Below, in pieces: positions 34,196 to 44,469 of a DNA stretch of 64,000 nt; the first letter of the stretch is position 1, and each line of letters begins with the position of its first letter. The DNA is taken from positions 29,032 to 93,031 of the forward strand of contig CAKTCY010000002.1 in the NCBI GenBank assembly GCA_934540955.1, given 5' to 3'. The DNA comes from an uncultured Faecalibacterium sp. Lineage in GTDB: Bacteria; Bacillota; Clostridia; Oscillospirales; Ruminococcaceae. A program made the position numbers and the translations under genes. A model generated the notes under the pieces. The model made no database searches. It was given only the letters and a program-made list of their open reading frames with translations, and was not told the origin of the DNA.

Positions 34196-34638
34196 TGTTC
34201 AGCCGACTCCGCGACGGCTTCATCACTCAGGCCGTGGTCGCGTGCCACAGCACCCAGCAGGCCATTCACAAACTGGTAGTCCTCGCCCGCGCCGTACTTC
34301 TTGGTCAGCTCCACAGCCTCATTGATGGCAACGCCGGGCTTGTTCTCGCCGCCGAACAGCATCTCGGCCACGGCCAGACGCAGCACGGTCAGGCTGACGC
34401 GGGGCAGACGCTCCATAGTCCAGTTGCGCAGGTGGGCACGGATCTCGTCATCCACCTCTGCGGAATGATCATAGTAGGCGTTCAGCAGCAGACGGCTGAA
34501 GGCATCCACAGGATGCTCCTCGTCGTTCTCGGCGTGGTTGGACAGTGCCTCGGCCAGAGGAATGTCACCAAAGGTCTGCGAAAATGCCAGCAGAAAGGCG
34601 TTTTCGCGGGCTTCTCTACGGGGCAGAATGTTTTCCAT
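34192..34638 (-). CDS. nusB: transcription antitermination factor NusB
   Basis: The 148-aa all-alpha protein starts at MENILPRREARENAFLLAFS after GAAAGGAAC. LRNWTMERLPRVSLTVLRLA, AINEAVELTKKYG and FVNGLLGAVARD are the NusB consensus. With NusE/S10 it binds boxA RNA to keep rRNA transcription processive. A GC-rich hairpin precedes it in the mRNA. Confidence 0.94.
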   Translation of the reverse strand: MENILPRREARENAFLLAFSQTFGDIPLAEALSNHAENDEEHPVDAFSRLLLNAYYDHSAEVDDEIRAHLRNWTMERLPRVSLTVLRLAVAEMLFGGENKPGVAINEAVELTKKYGAGEDYQFVNGLLGAVARDHGLSDEAVAESAEQ

Positions 34639-34661
34639 AATGTTCCTTTCGCAATACAAAC

Positions 34662-34686
34662 CCTCCCCGCCGAGCGTACCGGGAGG
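34662..34686 (-). other. intercistronic hairpin ahead of nusB
   Basis: CCTCCC (34662-34667) pairs with GGGAGG (34681-34686). On the minus strand it is followed by GTTTGTATT, too weak for a firm terminator call; partial attenuation is possible. Confidence 0.35.
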
Positions 34687-34721
34687 AGGAGCGTTTCTGA
34701 TATGATTTTTTGCTGAATTTG

Positions 34722-35081
34722 TTACTGTGCCTCAGCAAGGCCTGCAATGACCAGATCCACGCGGCTGACCGTCACGTTGGTCATGTTCTGCACGGCAGAC
34801 TTGACGTTCTCCTGTACCTTCTCAGCCACAGAGGGGATCCGTGCGCCGAACTGCATCATCAGGTGCAGGGTGATGTTGGCCGTGCCGTCCCGCATCTCCA
34901 CCGCCACAGGCGGCTGGATGCTGGCAGATTCCAGCAGGCTTTTCAGCTTTTTGTTCTGCACGCCGCAGGATACCTCGGCAACGCCGTCCACTTCCAGTGC
35001 GGCGCAGCGGGCGATCTTGCCCACGACCTCGGTCGAAATCTGAAGGCTGCCGCCCTGAAGATCCATGTTCTGTAAATCCAT
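34722..35081 (-). CDS. Asp23/Gls24-family protein
   Basis: The 119-aa protein starts at MDLQNMDLQGG behind GGATGGAGG; 40 codons further upstream are open but lack a ribosome site. ISTEVVGKIARCAALEVDGV, then a central basic segment and ITLHLMMQFGARIPSVAEKV, are typical of the YqhY/Asp23 branch, whose gene lies next to nusB in Firmicutes. In Bacillus YqhY affects acetyl-CoA carboxylase balance; envelope-stress roles are known for others. No accBC genes lie here. Confidence 0.88.
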   Translation of the reverse strand: MDLQNMDLQGGSLQISTEVVGKIARCAALEVDGVAEVSCGVQNKKLKSLLESASIQPPVAVEMRDGTANITLHLMMQFGARIPSVAEKVQENVKSAVQNMTNVTVSRVDLVIAGLAEAQ

Positions 35082-35218
35082 TGTGCTGTCCTCCATCCAA
35101 AGGCTGCTCCGGCTGCGGTTCCAAAGCTTTGAAACCGGTCTGCCGTACCTGCCTTTTGTGTTCAAACGCGCCCTTGTGCGGTGCATAAAGGTGCGCAGCA
35201 TTCATTTTTGATAGAGTT

Positions 35219-35248
35219 ATTATACCATCAATGCGGGGGCAATTTCAA
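35219..35248 (-). promoter_or_regulatory. sigma-A promoter of the Asp23-nusB unit
   Basis: TTGAAA (35248-35243) and TATAAT (35224-35219) on the minus strand have an 18-bp spacer. It separates vegetative nusB/xse/isp genes from the spoIIIA operon upstream and gives a 130-base leader. Confidence 0.7.
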
Positions 35249-35289
35249 TACTTGTTTGGAAAAGAAAGATGGAAATCAGCACGGAATGG

Positions 35290-35351
35290 CATCCCGGCAG
35301 CGCATACGGCTTTCTGCCTGCAAGAAAAGCTGCGCCTGCGCCGCCGGGATG
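35290..35351 (-). other. long imperfect hairpin after spoIIIAH
   Basis: CATCCCGGC (35290-35298) pairs with GCCGGGATG (35343-35351), with a further GCGCA/TGCGC inner pair. No T-tract follows, so a spoIIIA 3'-end processing or stability structure is as likely as a terminator. Confidence 0.5.
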
Positions 35352-35371
35352 TCGGCCTCAATAGAGAGCGC

Positions 35372-35995
35372 TTACTTTACCTCCACCACCGTGATATTCT
35401 GGGCCGTCACGCTGCTTTTGTTCATCACTACATCCCGGATCTGCGCCACCTGTGCCGCCGTGAGCGGCTCGCCCGCTGTCATCACGGTCAGGTCTGCCCG
35501 CCCTGCCTGCAAAAAGCACAGGCAGTCCGCAAAGCCCTTAGCGCGCACCAGCGTTTCGATCTCGTTTTCTGCGTTCAGATCCTCCAGCCCTGCCGCCATT
35601 TGTGCGGTGTACTCCTTTTTCTCCTCAGCAGTCAGAGAAGAGGATTTCAGGCTTTTTTGCAGGGTGTCCATGGCTTCGTCATGTGCCTTTTCCCGCTTGA
35701 GCCGAGCCTGTTCAAAAAAGCGAGTGCCGCTGTCGTTTGCCACGCTGACAAGCTGTGCTTCGCCATAGTTTTTGTTGACACCGGAGGCCGCTTCCGCCTC
35801 TGTGGGCAGCGCATCCGTAATGGTAGTCTCCGCTTCTGCCTCCACCGGCTCTGCCGAGACCATGAGGGTGTCATCCTCCGTCTGCGGGGTGATGTCTGCC
35901 CGGGCATACTGCCAGTTTAAGTAGACGGCAATGACCAGTGCCGCCGCCAGTGTCAGTGCGGTGACCCTGCGGGTGTTTCTGGAAAGTGCTCTCAT
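35372..35995 (-). CDS. spoIIIAH: stage III sporulation protein AH
   Basis: The 207-aa protein starts after AAAGGAGG. One membrane segment (about 9-27) is followed by an extracytoplasmic YscJ/FliF-like ring domain with FFEQARLKREKAHDEAMD and a C-terminal AKGFADCLCFLQ, VMTAGEPLTAAQVAQI. In Bacillus SpoIIIAH in the mother cell binds SpoIIQ of the forespore to form the feeding channel. A spoIIQ gene is not in this window. Last gene of the spoIIIA operon. Confidence 0.85.
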   Translation of the reverse strand: MRALSRNTRRVTALTLAAALVIAVYLNWQYARADITPQTEDDTLMVSAEPVEAEAETTITDALPTEAEAASGVNKNYGEAQLVSVANDSGTRFFEQARLKREKAHDEAMDTLQKSLKSSSLTAEEKKEYTAQMAAGLEDLNAENEIETLVRAKGFADCLCFLQAGRADLTVMTAGEPLTAAQVAQIRDVVMNKSSVTAQNITVVEVK

Positions 35996-36054
35996 AAAAC
36001 GCTTCCTCCTTTGTTTTTTGGTAGGCAGTTTCGATACTCGATCAAAGCAGCAGC

Positions 36055-36567
36055 TCAGCGCCTGCGCTGCTCCACGCAGATGCGGTTCGTGGGCAGATCC
36101 AACAGCGAATGCAGCAGCTCGGTGATGCGGGATGCCACACGGACATCTCCCCCTCCCTCGCACAGCACGGCGACCCCGCAGACCTGCGGCAGATAGGTAG
36201 TCTCAGCCAGCGCAGAGCCATCCTGTAAAAGAACATGGGTCTCCTGCTGCTGCAGATCTCCGGTCTGGGTGTCCACCGCATAAACGGTCTCCTCTCCGGT
36301 GGTCAGAGTGACCATGACCGTAGTGTGCCCTGCGCCCTGCAATTGGCTGATAAGCCCTTCCAGCTGCTGCTCCAGCTGGGTTTGGTACTGGCTGACAGTG
36401 GCTGTTTGGGCGGTGGAGGCCGCCGCTTTCTGCGTGTTCCCACTGGGTAAAAGCTCCGACAGCAAAAGCAGCAGCATTGCCAGCACACCGACCGCCACCG
36501 CCAGCGAGGTGCGGCCTTTGCCGCCTTGCAGAGAGCGGAAAGCGGAAAGTATTTCATTCTTTTTCAT
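36055..36567 (-). CDS. spoIIIAG: stage III sporulation protein AG
   Basis: The 170-aa protein has one membrane segment (about 22-40), an STAQTATVSQYQTQLEQQLEG segment shortened here to QYQTQLEQQLEGLISQ, the GAGHTTVMVTL strand and a C-terminal ring-building motif with LPQVCGVAVLCEGGG. It resembles SpoIIIAG, which forms the large ring of the mother cell-forespore channel. It starts at ATG in an ATGA overlap with spoIIIAF, behind GGAGGAGAG. Confidence 0.85.
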   Translation of the reverse strand: MKKNEILSAFRSLQGGKGRTSLAVAVGVLAMLLLLLSELLPSGNTQKAAASTAQTATVSQYQTQLEQQLEGLISQLQGAGHTTVMVTLTTGEETVYAVDTQTGDLQQQETHVLLQDGSALAETTYLPQVCGVAVLCEGGGDVRVASRITELLHSLLDLPTNRICVEQRRR

Positions 36568-37046
36568 GGTGCGCTCTCCTCCGCTGCCGTGGGAGCGGCG
36601 CCCAGTGTCTGCTGCAAAAAGCTGAGCACCTCCTGTTTTTGTGCAGCGGTACAGCCCGCCGGGAAGGCAGCAACAGCCTTTTTTACCACGACCTGCTGTC
36701 CGGCTTTTTCCAGCGTGACCATCACGCGGACGTCCAGCCCAAGCTGTTGGCTGCACTGTGCGGTGCAATACGCTTCCAGTTGGGCTTTGGCCTCGGTCAG
36801 GATCTCCGTTTCCAGCGCATCCGGCTGCGCAGCAGACGTGGCCGCCGGGGCGGTATTCCCCGAAAAAGCGGTCAAGACCTTGCCCGGCAGCCGTGGCAGC
36901 TGCGCAAGAAGGACTGCTAAAATATATAGCCCGGCTACGGCTTTTATGCACCGGCCCGCCCAGCCTTGCCCGCCAAAAAGACTGACCAGCTCCGCGCCGA
37001 TGCACGCCATGCAGAACACTGCCGCAGCCCGCTGAAATGCCTGCAT
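36564..37046 (-). CDS. spoIIIAF: stage III sporulation protein AF
   Basis: The 160-aa protein has two N-terminal membrane segments (about 8-25 and 33-50) and an extracytoplasmic domain ending in KQEVLSFLQQTLG. SpoIIIAF is the least conserved of the operon; identity here rests on size, topology and position between AE and AG, with KAVAGLYILAVLL typical. It abuts the AE stop and overlaps AG by four bases. Confidence 0.8.
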   Translation of the reverse strand: MQAFQRAAAVFCMACIGAELVSLFGGQGWAGRCIKAVAGLYILAVLLAQLPRLPGKVLTAFSGNTAPAATSAAQPDALETEILTEAKAQLEAYCTAQCSQQLGLDVRVMVTLEKAGQQVVVKKAVAAFPAGCTAAQKQEVLSFLQQTLGAAPTAAEESAP

Positions 37047-38105
37047 CTAACCACCCCCTGTCAGCATCAGCAGTGCGATGCCCACCACAAACAGCATAAA
37101 AAATAAAGCCGTAACTGCCGCCATGCAGCGCACGGCCTCGGCAAAGCATTGCAGCAGCTTATGGCAATGCTCCAGCCTGCCGAGCCCGGCAAGCCAGCCG
37201 CAGCAGGACAGAAAAAACAGATGCACCAGCAGCCCGAGATACAAGGGCACAAATTCCGCCCCGATGCTGAGCAATGCGGCAATACCAAGAGTGCTTTTGA
37301 GCAGCTGCATCCCGGCCAGCACTGCATCTGCCGCGCTGCTCAGCGCCTGCCCTACAATGGGCACGCTGCCGGTCAGCAGCTGTCCCAGACGAGAGGCAGA
37401 ACGATCCAGCTGCACCGTTACTACGCGCTGAAGGCTCATCAGGGCGGCGAACGCTTTGCCCGCCCAGCCGATGGCCTGCCGCAGCAGCCGCCCGGTCAGG
37501 GTGCAGCCCTCGGACAGGCTTTTGCGGGAGCTGATGCCGCAGGCCATGCTGATGGCAAGGTAGCTGCGCAGCAGCGGCTGCAGCCAGAGAGTGACCGCCT
37601 GTGCGATAAAACACAGCACCGTGAGCAGAAAGCCGTTTGCAGCCGCTCCGGCGTTCCACTCGCCGCCAGCTGCCAGTACGCCGCTGTATACCGGCAAAAA
37701 GCCCAGCAGATAGCTTTTCCACCCGGCCATTCGGGCGCACAGGGCGGCGGCAAGCTTGTCCAGCTCCTGCCACAATAAAACGCCGCAGCCGCCGGCAGTA
37801 GCCAACTCCAGCAGTGCTCTGTCGGCAGTGTCCTGTAAGAGAAATGCAAGCCCGGCGGCCAGCGATAAAAATAACAGAACATCAGCATATTGCTGCAGCG
37901 TATCCCGCAGCAATTGCACCGGCTCGGCGGCAAACAAATGCAGCAAGGTGCCAAGCGGGTCTGCCGCAAATTGCTCTGCCTGTACAGGCGCTTTGCCGAG
38001 ATAGGTCTGCCACGGTGCAGCTTCCGCAGCCGCAGCTCTCAGGGCGGTGATGCCGCACAAAATGCACAGTGCTGCCACGCAAATGATGAGGCTACGTTTT
38101 TTCAT
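37047..38105 (-). CDS. spoIIIAE: stage III sporulation protein AE
   Basis: The 352-aa multi-pass protein has an N-terminal signal-like segment (5-24) and six to eight membrane helices. QLLTGSVPIVGQALSSAADAV is shown as GSVPIVGQALSSAADAV; this and the KSTLGIAALL region are hallmark SpoIIIAE segments. It is thought to be the membrane pore part of the SpoIIIA-SpoIIQ apparatus. The start lies in an ATGA overlap with AD; upstream codons in the same frame are a shadow of AD/AC. Confidence 0.88.
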   Translation of the reverse strand: MKKRSLIICVAALCILCGITALRAAAAEAAPWQTYLGKAPVQAEQFAADPLGTLLHLFAAEPVQLLRDTLQQYADVLLFLSLAAGLAFLLQDTADRALLELATAGGCGVLLWQELDKLAAALCARMAGWKSYLLGFLPVYSGVLAAGGEWNAGAAANGFLLTVLCFIAQAVTLWLQPLLRSYLAISMACGISSRKSLSEGCTLTGRLLRQAIGWAGKAFAALMSLQRVVTVQLDRSASRLGQLLTGSVPIVGQALSSAADAVLAGMQLLKSTLGIAALLSIGAEFVPLYLGLLVHLFFLSCCGWLAGLGRLEHCHKLLQCFAEAVRCMAAVTALFFMLFVVGIALLMLTGGG

Positions 38106-38485
38106 CCCGCCAACCCCCAGATCGTCTGGAATATCTGTTCCAGCAGCGGCCATACTGCCGCCAGTACGAGGCACCGCCCCGCCAGCCCGGCGCACCAAGC
38201 AAGGGCATCCACTCCGGCTTCCTCGCAGAGGGTGCGGACGTAATCTGCCAGCAAAAGGATGCCCGCACTGCGCAAGAGACAGGAAAAGGCCTGTGCATTG
38301 GTGCGCTGACCCAGCTGTACCATTGCTTGCAGTGCACCGCGCAGCGGCTGCGCCAGACGGAGCAGCAGCCACACCGCAGCGCCCAGCGAAAGCAGCAGTG
38401 CAAACGCCGGTGAATACCGTTGCAGCAGAATACCGGCAAAGGCCGCCAGCAGCAGCGCCGCCAGCACCGGAACCGCCGCGCTCAT
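38102..38485 (-). CDS. spoIIIAD: stage III sporulation protein AD
   Basis: The 127-aa protein has three to four membrane helices. ALQAMVQLGQRTNAQAF and LRSAGILLLADYVRTLCEEAG match SpoIIIAD; the LCEEAG acidic helix end is conserved. It overlaps the SpoIIIAC stop and the AE start by four bases each. Membrane component of the feeding channel, probably paired with AC. Confidence 0.87.
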   Translation of the reverse strand: MSAAVPVLAALLLAAFAGILLQRYSPAFALLLSLGAAVWLLLRLAQPLRGALQAMVQLGQRTNAQAFSCLLRSAGILLLADYVRTLCEEAGVDALAWCAGLAGRCLVLAAVWPLLEQIFQTIWGLAG

Positions 38486-38676
38486 AGCGCAAACAGAGAG
38501 CGGATGGTGGCAAACAGGGCGCTGATCTGCTTGACGAGAATGGAGAGTACCACCACAAGCCCCGCCAGCGTAGTCATCATGGCCTGATCCTCCCGCCCGG
38601 AGCGGATGAGCAGCTGATTGAGCACTGCTACGATGATGCCGATGGCCGCAATTTTGAACACAAGTTCGATATCCAT
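38482..38676 (-). CDS. spoIIIAC: stage III sporulation protein AC
   Basis: The 64-aa protein has two membrane helices; MDIELVFKIAAIGIIVAVLN then GREDQAMMTTLAGLVVVL are near-consensus for SpoIIIAC. ATG follows AAAGGAG. It is a small hydrophobic component of the SpoIIIA complex related in sequence to AD's N-terminal half. Confidence 0.9.
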   Translation of the reverse strand: MDIELVFKIAAIGIIVAVLNQLLIRSGREDQAMMTTLAGLVVVLSILVKQISALFATIRSLFAL

Positions 38677-38703
38677 CCGTTTCTCCTTTGTTCCATACAG
38701 CCT

Positions 38704-39168
38704 TTACCAAAAGAGCAGCGCCAGCATCATGCCGCCCGCCAGCCCCAGACGGTGCGGCAGACCGGCCTGCCGCTGCGCTGTGCGGCCCGCCTGCTGTAAA
38801 TAGTCCTCAAACCGCGCCGTATAGTAACTAAGCCGTTCGCATTCCTGTGCGGCCTCTGCGCGGCCGATACCGCTAAAGCACTCTGCAAAGCAGGCACGCT
38901 CCGCTGCTGAAAGCTGCCACGGCGCGGCCAGTTGCTGCAATGTACCGCCGGGAGCTTGCGGCAGCAGCCCCTCGCGGCAAAGCTGCCGGTAGAGGCTTTG
39001 CAGGTCTGCCCGGCGGTACTGGATCTCCTGCCGGATGCGCTGTAATAACGCAATGGTGCGCTGCAAGGCGGCAAGGTGCAGGGCGGTTTTGGCTTGTACT
39101 GCATCCCCCGCCAGCCAGCCGCACAATGGGAGCAAAAGCAGGCCAAGCCCGCGCAGAGAGCTGCTCAT
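38704..39168 (-). CDS. spoIIIAB: stage III sporulation protein AB
   Basis: The 154-aa protein has an N-terminal membrane segment (about 6-22), a helical middle with LQRTIALLQRIRQEIQYRRADL and a C-terminal membrane segment (about 137-153), the SpoIIIAB layout that recalls type II secretion GspF-like proteins. It starts in an ATGA overlap with AA. With AA it may form the energised base of the channel. Confidence 0.87.
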   Translation of the reverse strand: MSSSLRGLGLLLLPLCGWLAGDAVQAKTALHLAALQRTIALLQRIRQEIQYRRADLQSLYRQLCREGLLPQAPGGTLQQLAAPWQLSAAERACFAECFSGIGRAEAAQECERLSYYTARFEDYLQQAGRTAQRQAGLPHRLGLAGGMMLALLFW

Positions 39169-40055
39169 ACGGCGCACACTTCCCGGATGCAGCCCGGCGT
39201 CTCCCGCCCGGCAAGGATGACCAGCTGCCGCAGCATCCCGCGTTGCAGCAAAGCCTGCACCTGCGGGCGGCACTGCGCCTGTGCAGCATCCGGCGCGTGG
39301 ATACTGGCAATAAAATCCACCCCGCTGAAAAAGCCCTGCTCCAGTGCCATCGTTTCCTCCAGACTGCCCAGCTCGTCCAGCAGGATCACCTGCGGCGCCA
39401 GCGTGCGCAGCGCCATCTGGACAGCGCGGGCTTTATCCACCCCGCCGATGCGCTCCAGCGGCGGCAGGGACTGCTCTGGCGGAAAAAGCTCGCCTCGCTC
39501 GTCCACTACTGCCACCAGACGCTGGCGGTCGGCCAGTGTCCGGGCAATGGTTCGCAGCAGGGTGGTCTTGCCGCTGCCGGGCTCTCCCACCACCAGCAGC
39601 CCGGTAAAGTGCTGCTCCAGCAGCTTGTCCAACGCAGGCGGCAAAGGGACAATACAACTGCATGCGATCCGCAGGTTGAGCGAGGTGACCCTTTGCAGGG
39701 TAACGCTCTGCCCTTCCCGCTGCACAAACTGCCCCGCTACGCCCACACGGTTACCGGCAGCAGTGGTCAGGTAGCCCTCGGCAAGCTCCCTTTCGTGGGT
39801 GTGCACCGAGCCATTGCAAAGGGTGTGAAATATCTCTTCTATTTGCAGCCCATCCAGCCGCATTGCAGCCAGCCTTGGAGGGCAGCCCGGCAGTGCCGTA
39901 GCAGGGCATTGCCGCCCCTGTACGGTAAATGTGACCGCACAGCCAGTGCGCAGCCGCAGCTCCTGTATGCGCACTGCCGTTTGTGCGGGCAGCTGTGCCA
40001 GCGGCGCTGCAAGCCAAGTGGGAAGGGCTTTGACGGCCCGGTAATACTCGTCCAC
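39165..40055 (-). CDS. spoIIIAA: stage III sporulation protein AA (ATPase)
   Basis: The 296-aa AAA-type secretion-like ATPase has Walker A GEPGSGKTT near residue 160, AVVDERGELFP, LGSLEETMALEQ and a Walker B VILLDELG. I start at GTG 40055 (MDEYYRAVKALP), eight bases after AAGGAG; the upstream GTG would include that site as codons. It powers or assembles the SpoIIIA channel. First gene of a complete AA-AH operon, every junction overlapping or close. Confidence 0.92.
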   Translation of the reverse strand: MDEYYRAVKALPTWLAAPLAQLPAQTAVRIQELRLRTGCAVTFTVQGRQCPATALPGCPPRLAAMRLDGLQIEEIFHTLCNGSVHTHERELAEGYLTTAAGNRVGVAGQFVQREGQSVTLQRVTSLNLRIACSCIVPLPPALDKLLEQHFTGLLVVGEPGSGKTTLLRTIARTLADRQRLVAVVDERGELFPPEQSLPPLERIGGVDKARAVQMALRTLAPQVILLDELGSLEETMALEQGFFSGVDFIASIHAPDAAQAQCRPQVQALLQRGMLRQLVILAGRETPGCIREVCAV

Positions 40056-40090
40056 TTTGATTTCTCCTTCCACGAAAGCTTTGTGCTAGC

Positions 40091-40111
40091 ATTGTATGCG
40101 TCTTGTGCATT
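40091..40111 (-). promoter_or_regulatory. sigma-E-like promoter of the spoIIIA operon
   Basis: On the minus strand CATACAAT (40098-40091) is a perfect match to the sigma-E -10 element CATACAHT, 36 bp before the spoIIIAA start. The -35 candidate (TTCTAATA, about 12-13 bp upstream) is weak. In Bacillus this operon is sigma-E controlled. Confidence 0.55.
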
Positions 40112-40134
40112 ATTAGAACCGGGAGCAGGCAAAC

Positions 40135-40170
40135 AAAAAAGCCCCTGCAGCAGCGTTGCAGAAGCTTTTG
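40135..40170 (-). terminator. ligA terminator
   Basis: On the minus strand an imperfect stem (AAGC-TT-CTGCA with TGCAG-GG-GCTT) runs into TTTTTTG. It lies 130 bases past the ligA stop, with repeat copy B in between. Confidence 0.7.
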
Positions 40171-40192
40171 AAATTACTTGTATTTCGGCATT

Positions 40193-40289
40193 TATAGCAA
40201 TTCAACTTTTTAATGCAACAGCAACAGCGTTGAATTGCATATCGCAAATATGCTGTTTGAATATTGCACTAATTTCTTGACTTGCGATA
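40193..40289 (-). repeat. dispersed two-hairpin repeat, copy B (MITE-like)
   Basis: This 97-bp copy is inverted relative to A and C. In element sense it runs from TATCGCAAGTCAA to TTGAATTGCTATA, with inner pairs TATCGCAA/TTGCGATA and GCAATTCAAC/GTTGAATTGC forming two side-by-side hairpins. It ends 10 bp from the ligA stop codon. Confidence 0.85.
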
Positions 40290-40299
40290 AGAGGGCGCT

Positions 40300-42417
<2,118 letters not shown>

Positions 42418-42419
42418 TC

Positions 42420-42448
42420 AGTATACCACATCCATGGATGGTCTGCAA
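42420..42448 (-). promoter_or_regulatory. sigma-A promoter of ligA
   Basis: TTGCAG (42448-42443) and TATACT (42425-42420) on the minus strand are 17 bp apart; the leader is about 110 bases. Confidence 0.7.
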
Positions 42449-42657
42449 AGTGTAAAATACAAATCGTATTTTTTGAGATGCATTCCGAAGCTGAAATCGA
42501 TACCAGCGCAGCTTTTATGTTGATTTATAATCACTTTATAAAGCTACTAAACGTATATCTCATATATTTTATATCGTTAGCTCGTTTTATTTTTAAGGCT
42601 CTTATATCAAGCTTGTCAGTAATTCCTTACGTTGTATTTTCTGCGCAGGACGGACAG
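42449..42657. other. AT-rich intergenic stretch upstream of ligA
   Basis: No gene is supported: the open frames have no ribosome site. The stretch is AT-rich (runs such as TTTATAATCACTTTATAAAG and CATATATTTTATATCG) and unlike its neighbours in composition. Short palindromes are present but no recognisable RNA family. Confidence 0.5.
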
Positions 42658-42714
42658 AAAAACGCTCCCTTCCCGGCGCGGCAGCTCGTGCCGTCCGGAA
42701 AAGGAGTGCGTTTT
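42658..42714 (-). terminator. terminator of the SPOCS/LysM gene
   Basis: A long imperfect stem (AAAAACGCTCCC region with GGAGTGCGTTTT) has an inner CGGC/GCCG hairpin; on the minus strand it ends in GTTTTTCTG. Repeat copy C lies between this and the gene's stop. Confidence 0.65.
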
Positions 42715-42719
42715 CCGAT

Positions 42720-42816
42720 TATCGCAAGTCAAGAAATCAGTGCAACATCCTAACAGCATATTTGCGATATGCAATTCAACGCTGTTGCTGTTGCATTAAA
42801 AAGTTGAATTGCTATA
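42720..42816 (+). repeat. dispersed two-hairpin repeat, copy C (MITE-like)
   Basis: This 97-bp copy differs from copy B at only a few positions over the element, in opposite orientation, so B and C form an inverted pair around ligA and its promoter. It ends 15 bp from the stop codon of the SPOCS/LysM gene. Both internal hairpins are intact. Confidence 0.85.
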
Positions 42817-42831
42817 TTTACAGCCTTACGC

Positions 42832-44349
42832 TCAGGTGGCCGGGATCAGCAGCCGCTGTGCCTGCGGCAGACTGAAAAGCTCCTCCTCCAACTGGTTCGC
42901 TGCAAGGAGCTGCGCCGGGGCTACATGGAACCGCCGGGCAACCGTGAACAGCTCCTCCCCCGCCTGTGCGTAGTAGATGCGCAAGGCGATCTCGGGGTCG
43001 GTATCGGGCAGCGGGTCGCCAAGGGTGATGCTGCCGATGACCGGGCTGGTGGTACAGCCTAAAATCGTACCCTCTGCCCGCACGGTGATGGTAGCCTCCA
43101 GCGTACCGCCCGCACAGGTGCATTGCACGTTCTCGGTGCTCAGCCAGCATTCCGGCGCAAGCGACGTTCCCTCCGGCGGCGTAATAGGCAGAGGGATTTG
43201 GACCTCCAAGGTCTTCTCGTAGCTTTCCAGCTCGCCGAGGGTATTCTCTGCAAGGGCTGTTATCACCGCTTTTGCGGCAAGCACCCAGCCCTCCCCTTTT
43301 GGGACAGTCTGCTGGGGGCCGTAGTGCACAAAGCAGGCCCGCAGCTGCGCCCCTGCATCTGGCAGCGGGCCGGAGCCTGTGGCGGTGGCGGTATCGTTCA
43401 GGGTGCAGAGCAGTTGCTCTGTGACGAGCGGCTGCGGTGTGAGCTCCGTTTCAAACCGGGTGGAAAAAGCATCCACTGCCACCTGCAGCTGATAGCTGCG
43501 CCATGCCCGCAGATGCAGCATGACATTCGCTGTCAGCTGGGCGGTGGCACCTTCTGTCTGCGACAGAGTAAAGCCCACCGGCTCTGCCACGCACAGGCAG
43601 CGGCAGTCCTCGGTGATGCCCTCTAAATCTATCACCTGCTGGAAGGGCAGTGCCGCCGCCTGACTTTGCAGGGCGGTGTTCCCTTCTGCCCGCCATGCAC
43701 ACTGCACCCGCAGCTCCCCCTTGACTACCGCTTTACCGGCAAGCAGCTTTACCTCCCCCACACAGGCGTTGCCGGTAATGTCCAGTACAGCCGCCGGGGA
43801 CTTTGCAAAGACCAGCTCGCCCTCCAAGGTCACCAGCTTATCCAGCACAGCCACGCTGCGCACGCCCTGCAATGTACGTAGCTGCTGCTCGATGCCGCCA
43901 TCCGCCAGTGCAGTAATGACTTCAGTCTTGCACTGGGTGTGTACCGTGACCACCAGCCCGTAGGCGCCCCGCACCTCGATGCGGCGCGGGTCTGCCGCGC
44001 GGGTGTTAAGGTACTCTGTCTGCCCTTCCACCACGGCTGTCCACGCTGTAAAGGCAAGCTCCGGCAGCTCCAGCTGCCGGGTGAAGGGCAGCTTTTGCTC
44101 GGTCTGGCACAGACCTTTTTCTGCTTCGCTCTGGTAAAACACCGTGCAGCGCAGATAGCCCTCTAAGGTAAGCCTGCCCGGCTGCAACTGCCGCTGCAGC
44201 ACCACCGGGCGGACAAAGCACTTTACCAGCTTACCCACCGGCGGCAAATCGTCCGAGATGCGGATCTCGGTCTCCAGCGGAAGTTCTGCTTTTACGGTAC
44301 AGCCTGCCCCGCCCTGCGGCAGCGTATCCCGGAATATCTTCAGTTCCAT
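42832..44349 (-). CDS. SPOCS (DUF3794) and LysM domain protein
   Basis: The 505-aa protein has repeated SPOCS/DUF3794 beta segments (for example VKGELRVQCAWRA, VTAHVMLHL-like strands, and the VEVRGAYGLVV-type region) through about residue 440, and a C-terminal LysM-like motif (YYAQAGEELFTVARRFHV, then LLAANQL). Similar proteins are spore coat/cortex-associated (SafA/SipL-like). SipL of Clostridioides difficile is a LysM-ended SPOCS protein that recruits SpoIVA, and this one has the same order. It starts at MELKIFRD after AAAGGAG and has a sigma-E-like promoter. Confidence 0.85.
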   Translation of the reverse strand: MELKIFRDTLPQGGAGCTVKAELPLETEIRISDDLPPVGKLVKCFVRPVVLQRQLQPGRLTLEGYLRCTVFYQSEAEKGLCQTEQKLPFTRQLELPELAFTAWTAVVEGQTEYLNTRAADPRRIEVRGAYGLVVTVHTQCKTEVITALADGGIEQQLRTLQGVRSVAVLDKLVTLEGELVFAKSPAAVLDITGNACVGEVKLLAGKAVVKGELRVQCAWRAEGNTALQSQAAALPFQQVIDLEGITEDCRCLCVAEPVGFTLSQTEGATAQLTANVMLHLRAWRSYQLQVAVDAFSTRFETELTPQPLVTEQLLCTLNDTATATGSGPLPDAGAQLRACFVHYGPQQTVPKGEGWVLAAKAVITALAENTLGELESYEKTLEVQIPLPITPPEGTSLAPECWLSTENVQCTCAGGTLEATITVRAEGTILGCTTSPVIGSITLGDPLPDTDPEIALRIYYAQAGEELFTVARRFHVAPAQLLAANQLEEELFSLPQAQRLLIPAT

Positions 44350-44385
44350 GTGCAGTATGCTCCTTTCCCTGTCCGTTTCCGTAAG

Positions 44386-44414
44386 AGTGTATGCGGAGGC
44401 AGGCAGCGGTATGC
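44386..44414 (-). promoter_or_regulatory. sigma-E-like promoter of the SPOCS/LysM gene
   Basis: On the minus strand GCATACC (44414-44408) and CATACACT (44393-44386) have a 14-bp spacer, a good match to the Bacillus sigma-E consensus (KMATATT, 13-15 bp, CATACAHT). Confidence 0.6.
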
Positions 44415-44421
44415 TGACAGC

Positions 44422-44463
44422 AAAAGGCCGGTGTGCAGCAGCTGTGCCACACACCGGCCTTTT
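44422..44463. terminator. terminator after spoVM
   Basis: The perfect 14-bp stem AAAAGGCCGGTGTG and complement (44422-44435, 44450-44463) has a T-tract on the minus strand. It closes the long block that ends with thiN and spoVM. Confidence 0.88.
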
Positions 44464-44469
44464 ATGGAT

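Noticed and set aside
38106-38558. N-terminal extension of spoIIIAE
   Set aside because: It is the spoIIIAD/AC region in another frame; MKKRSLIICV is the real start.
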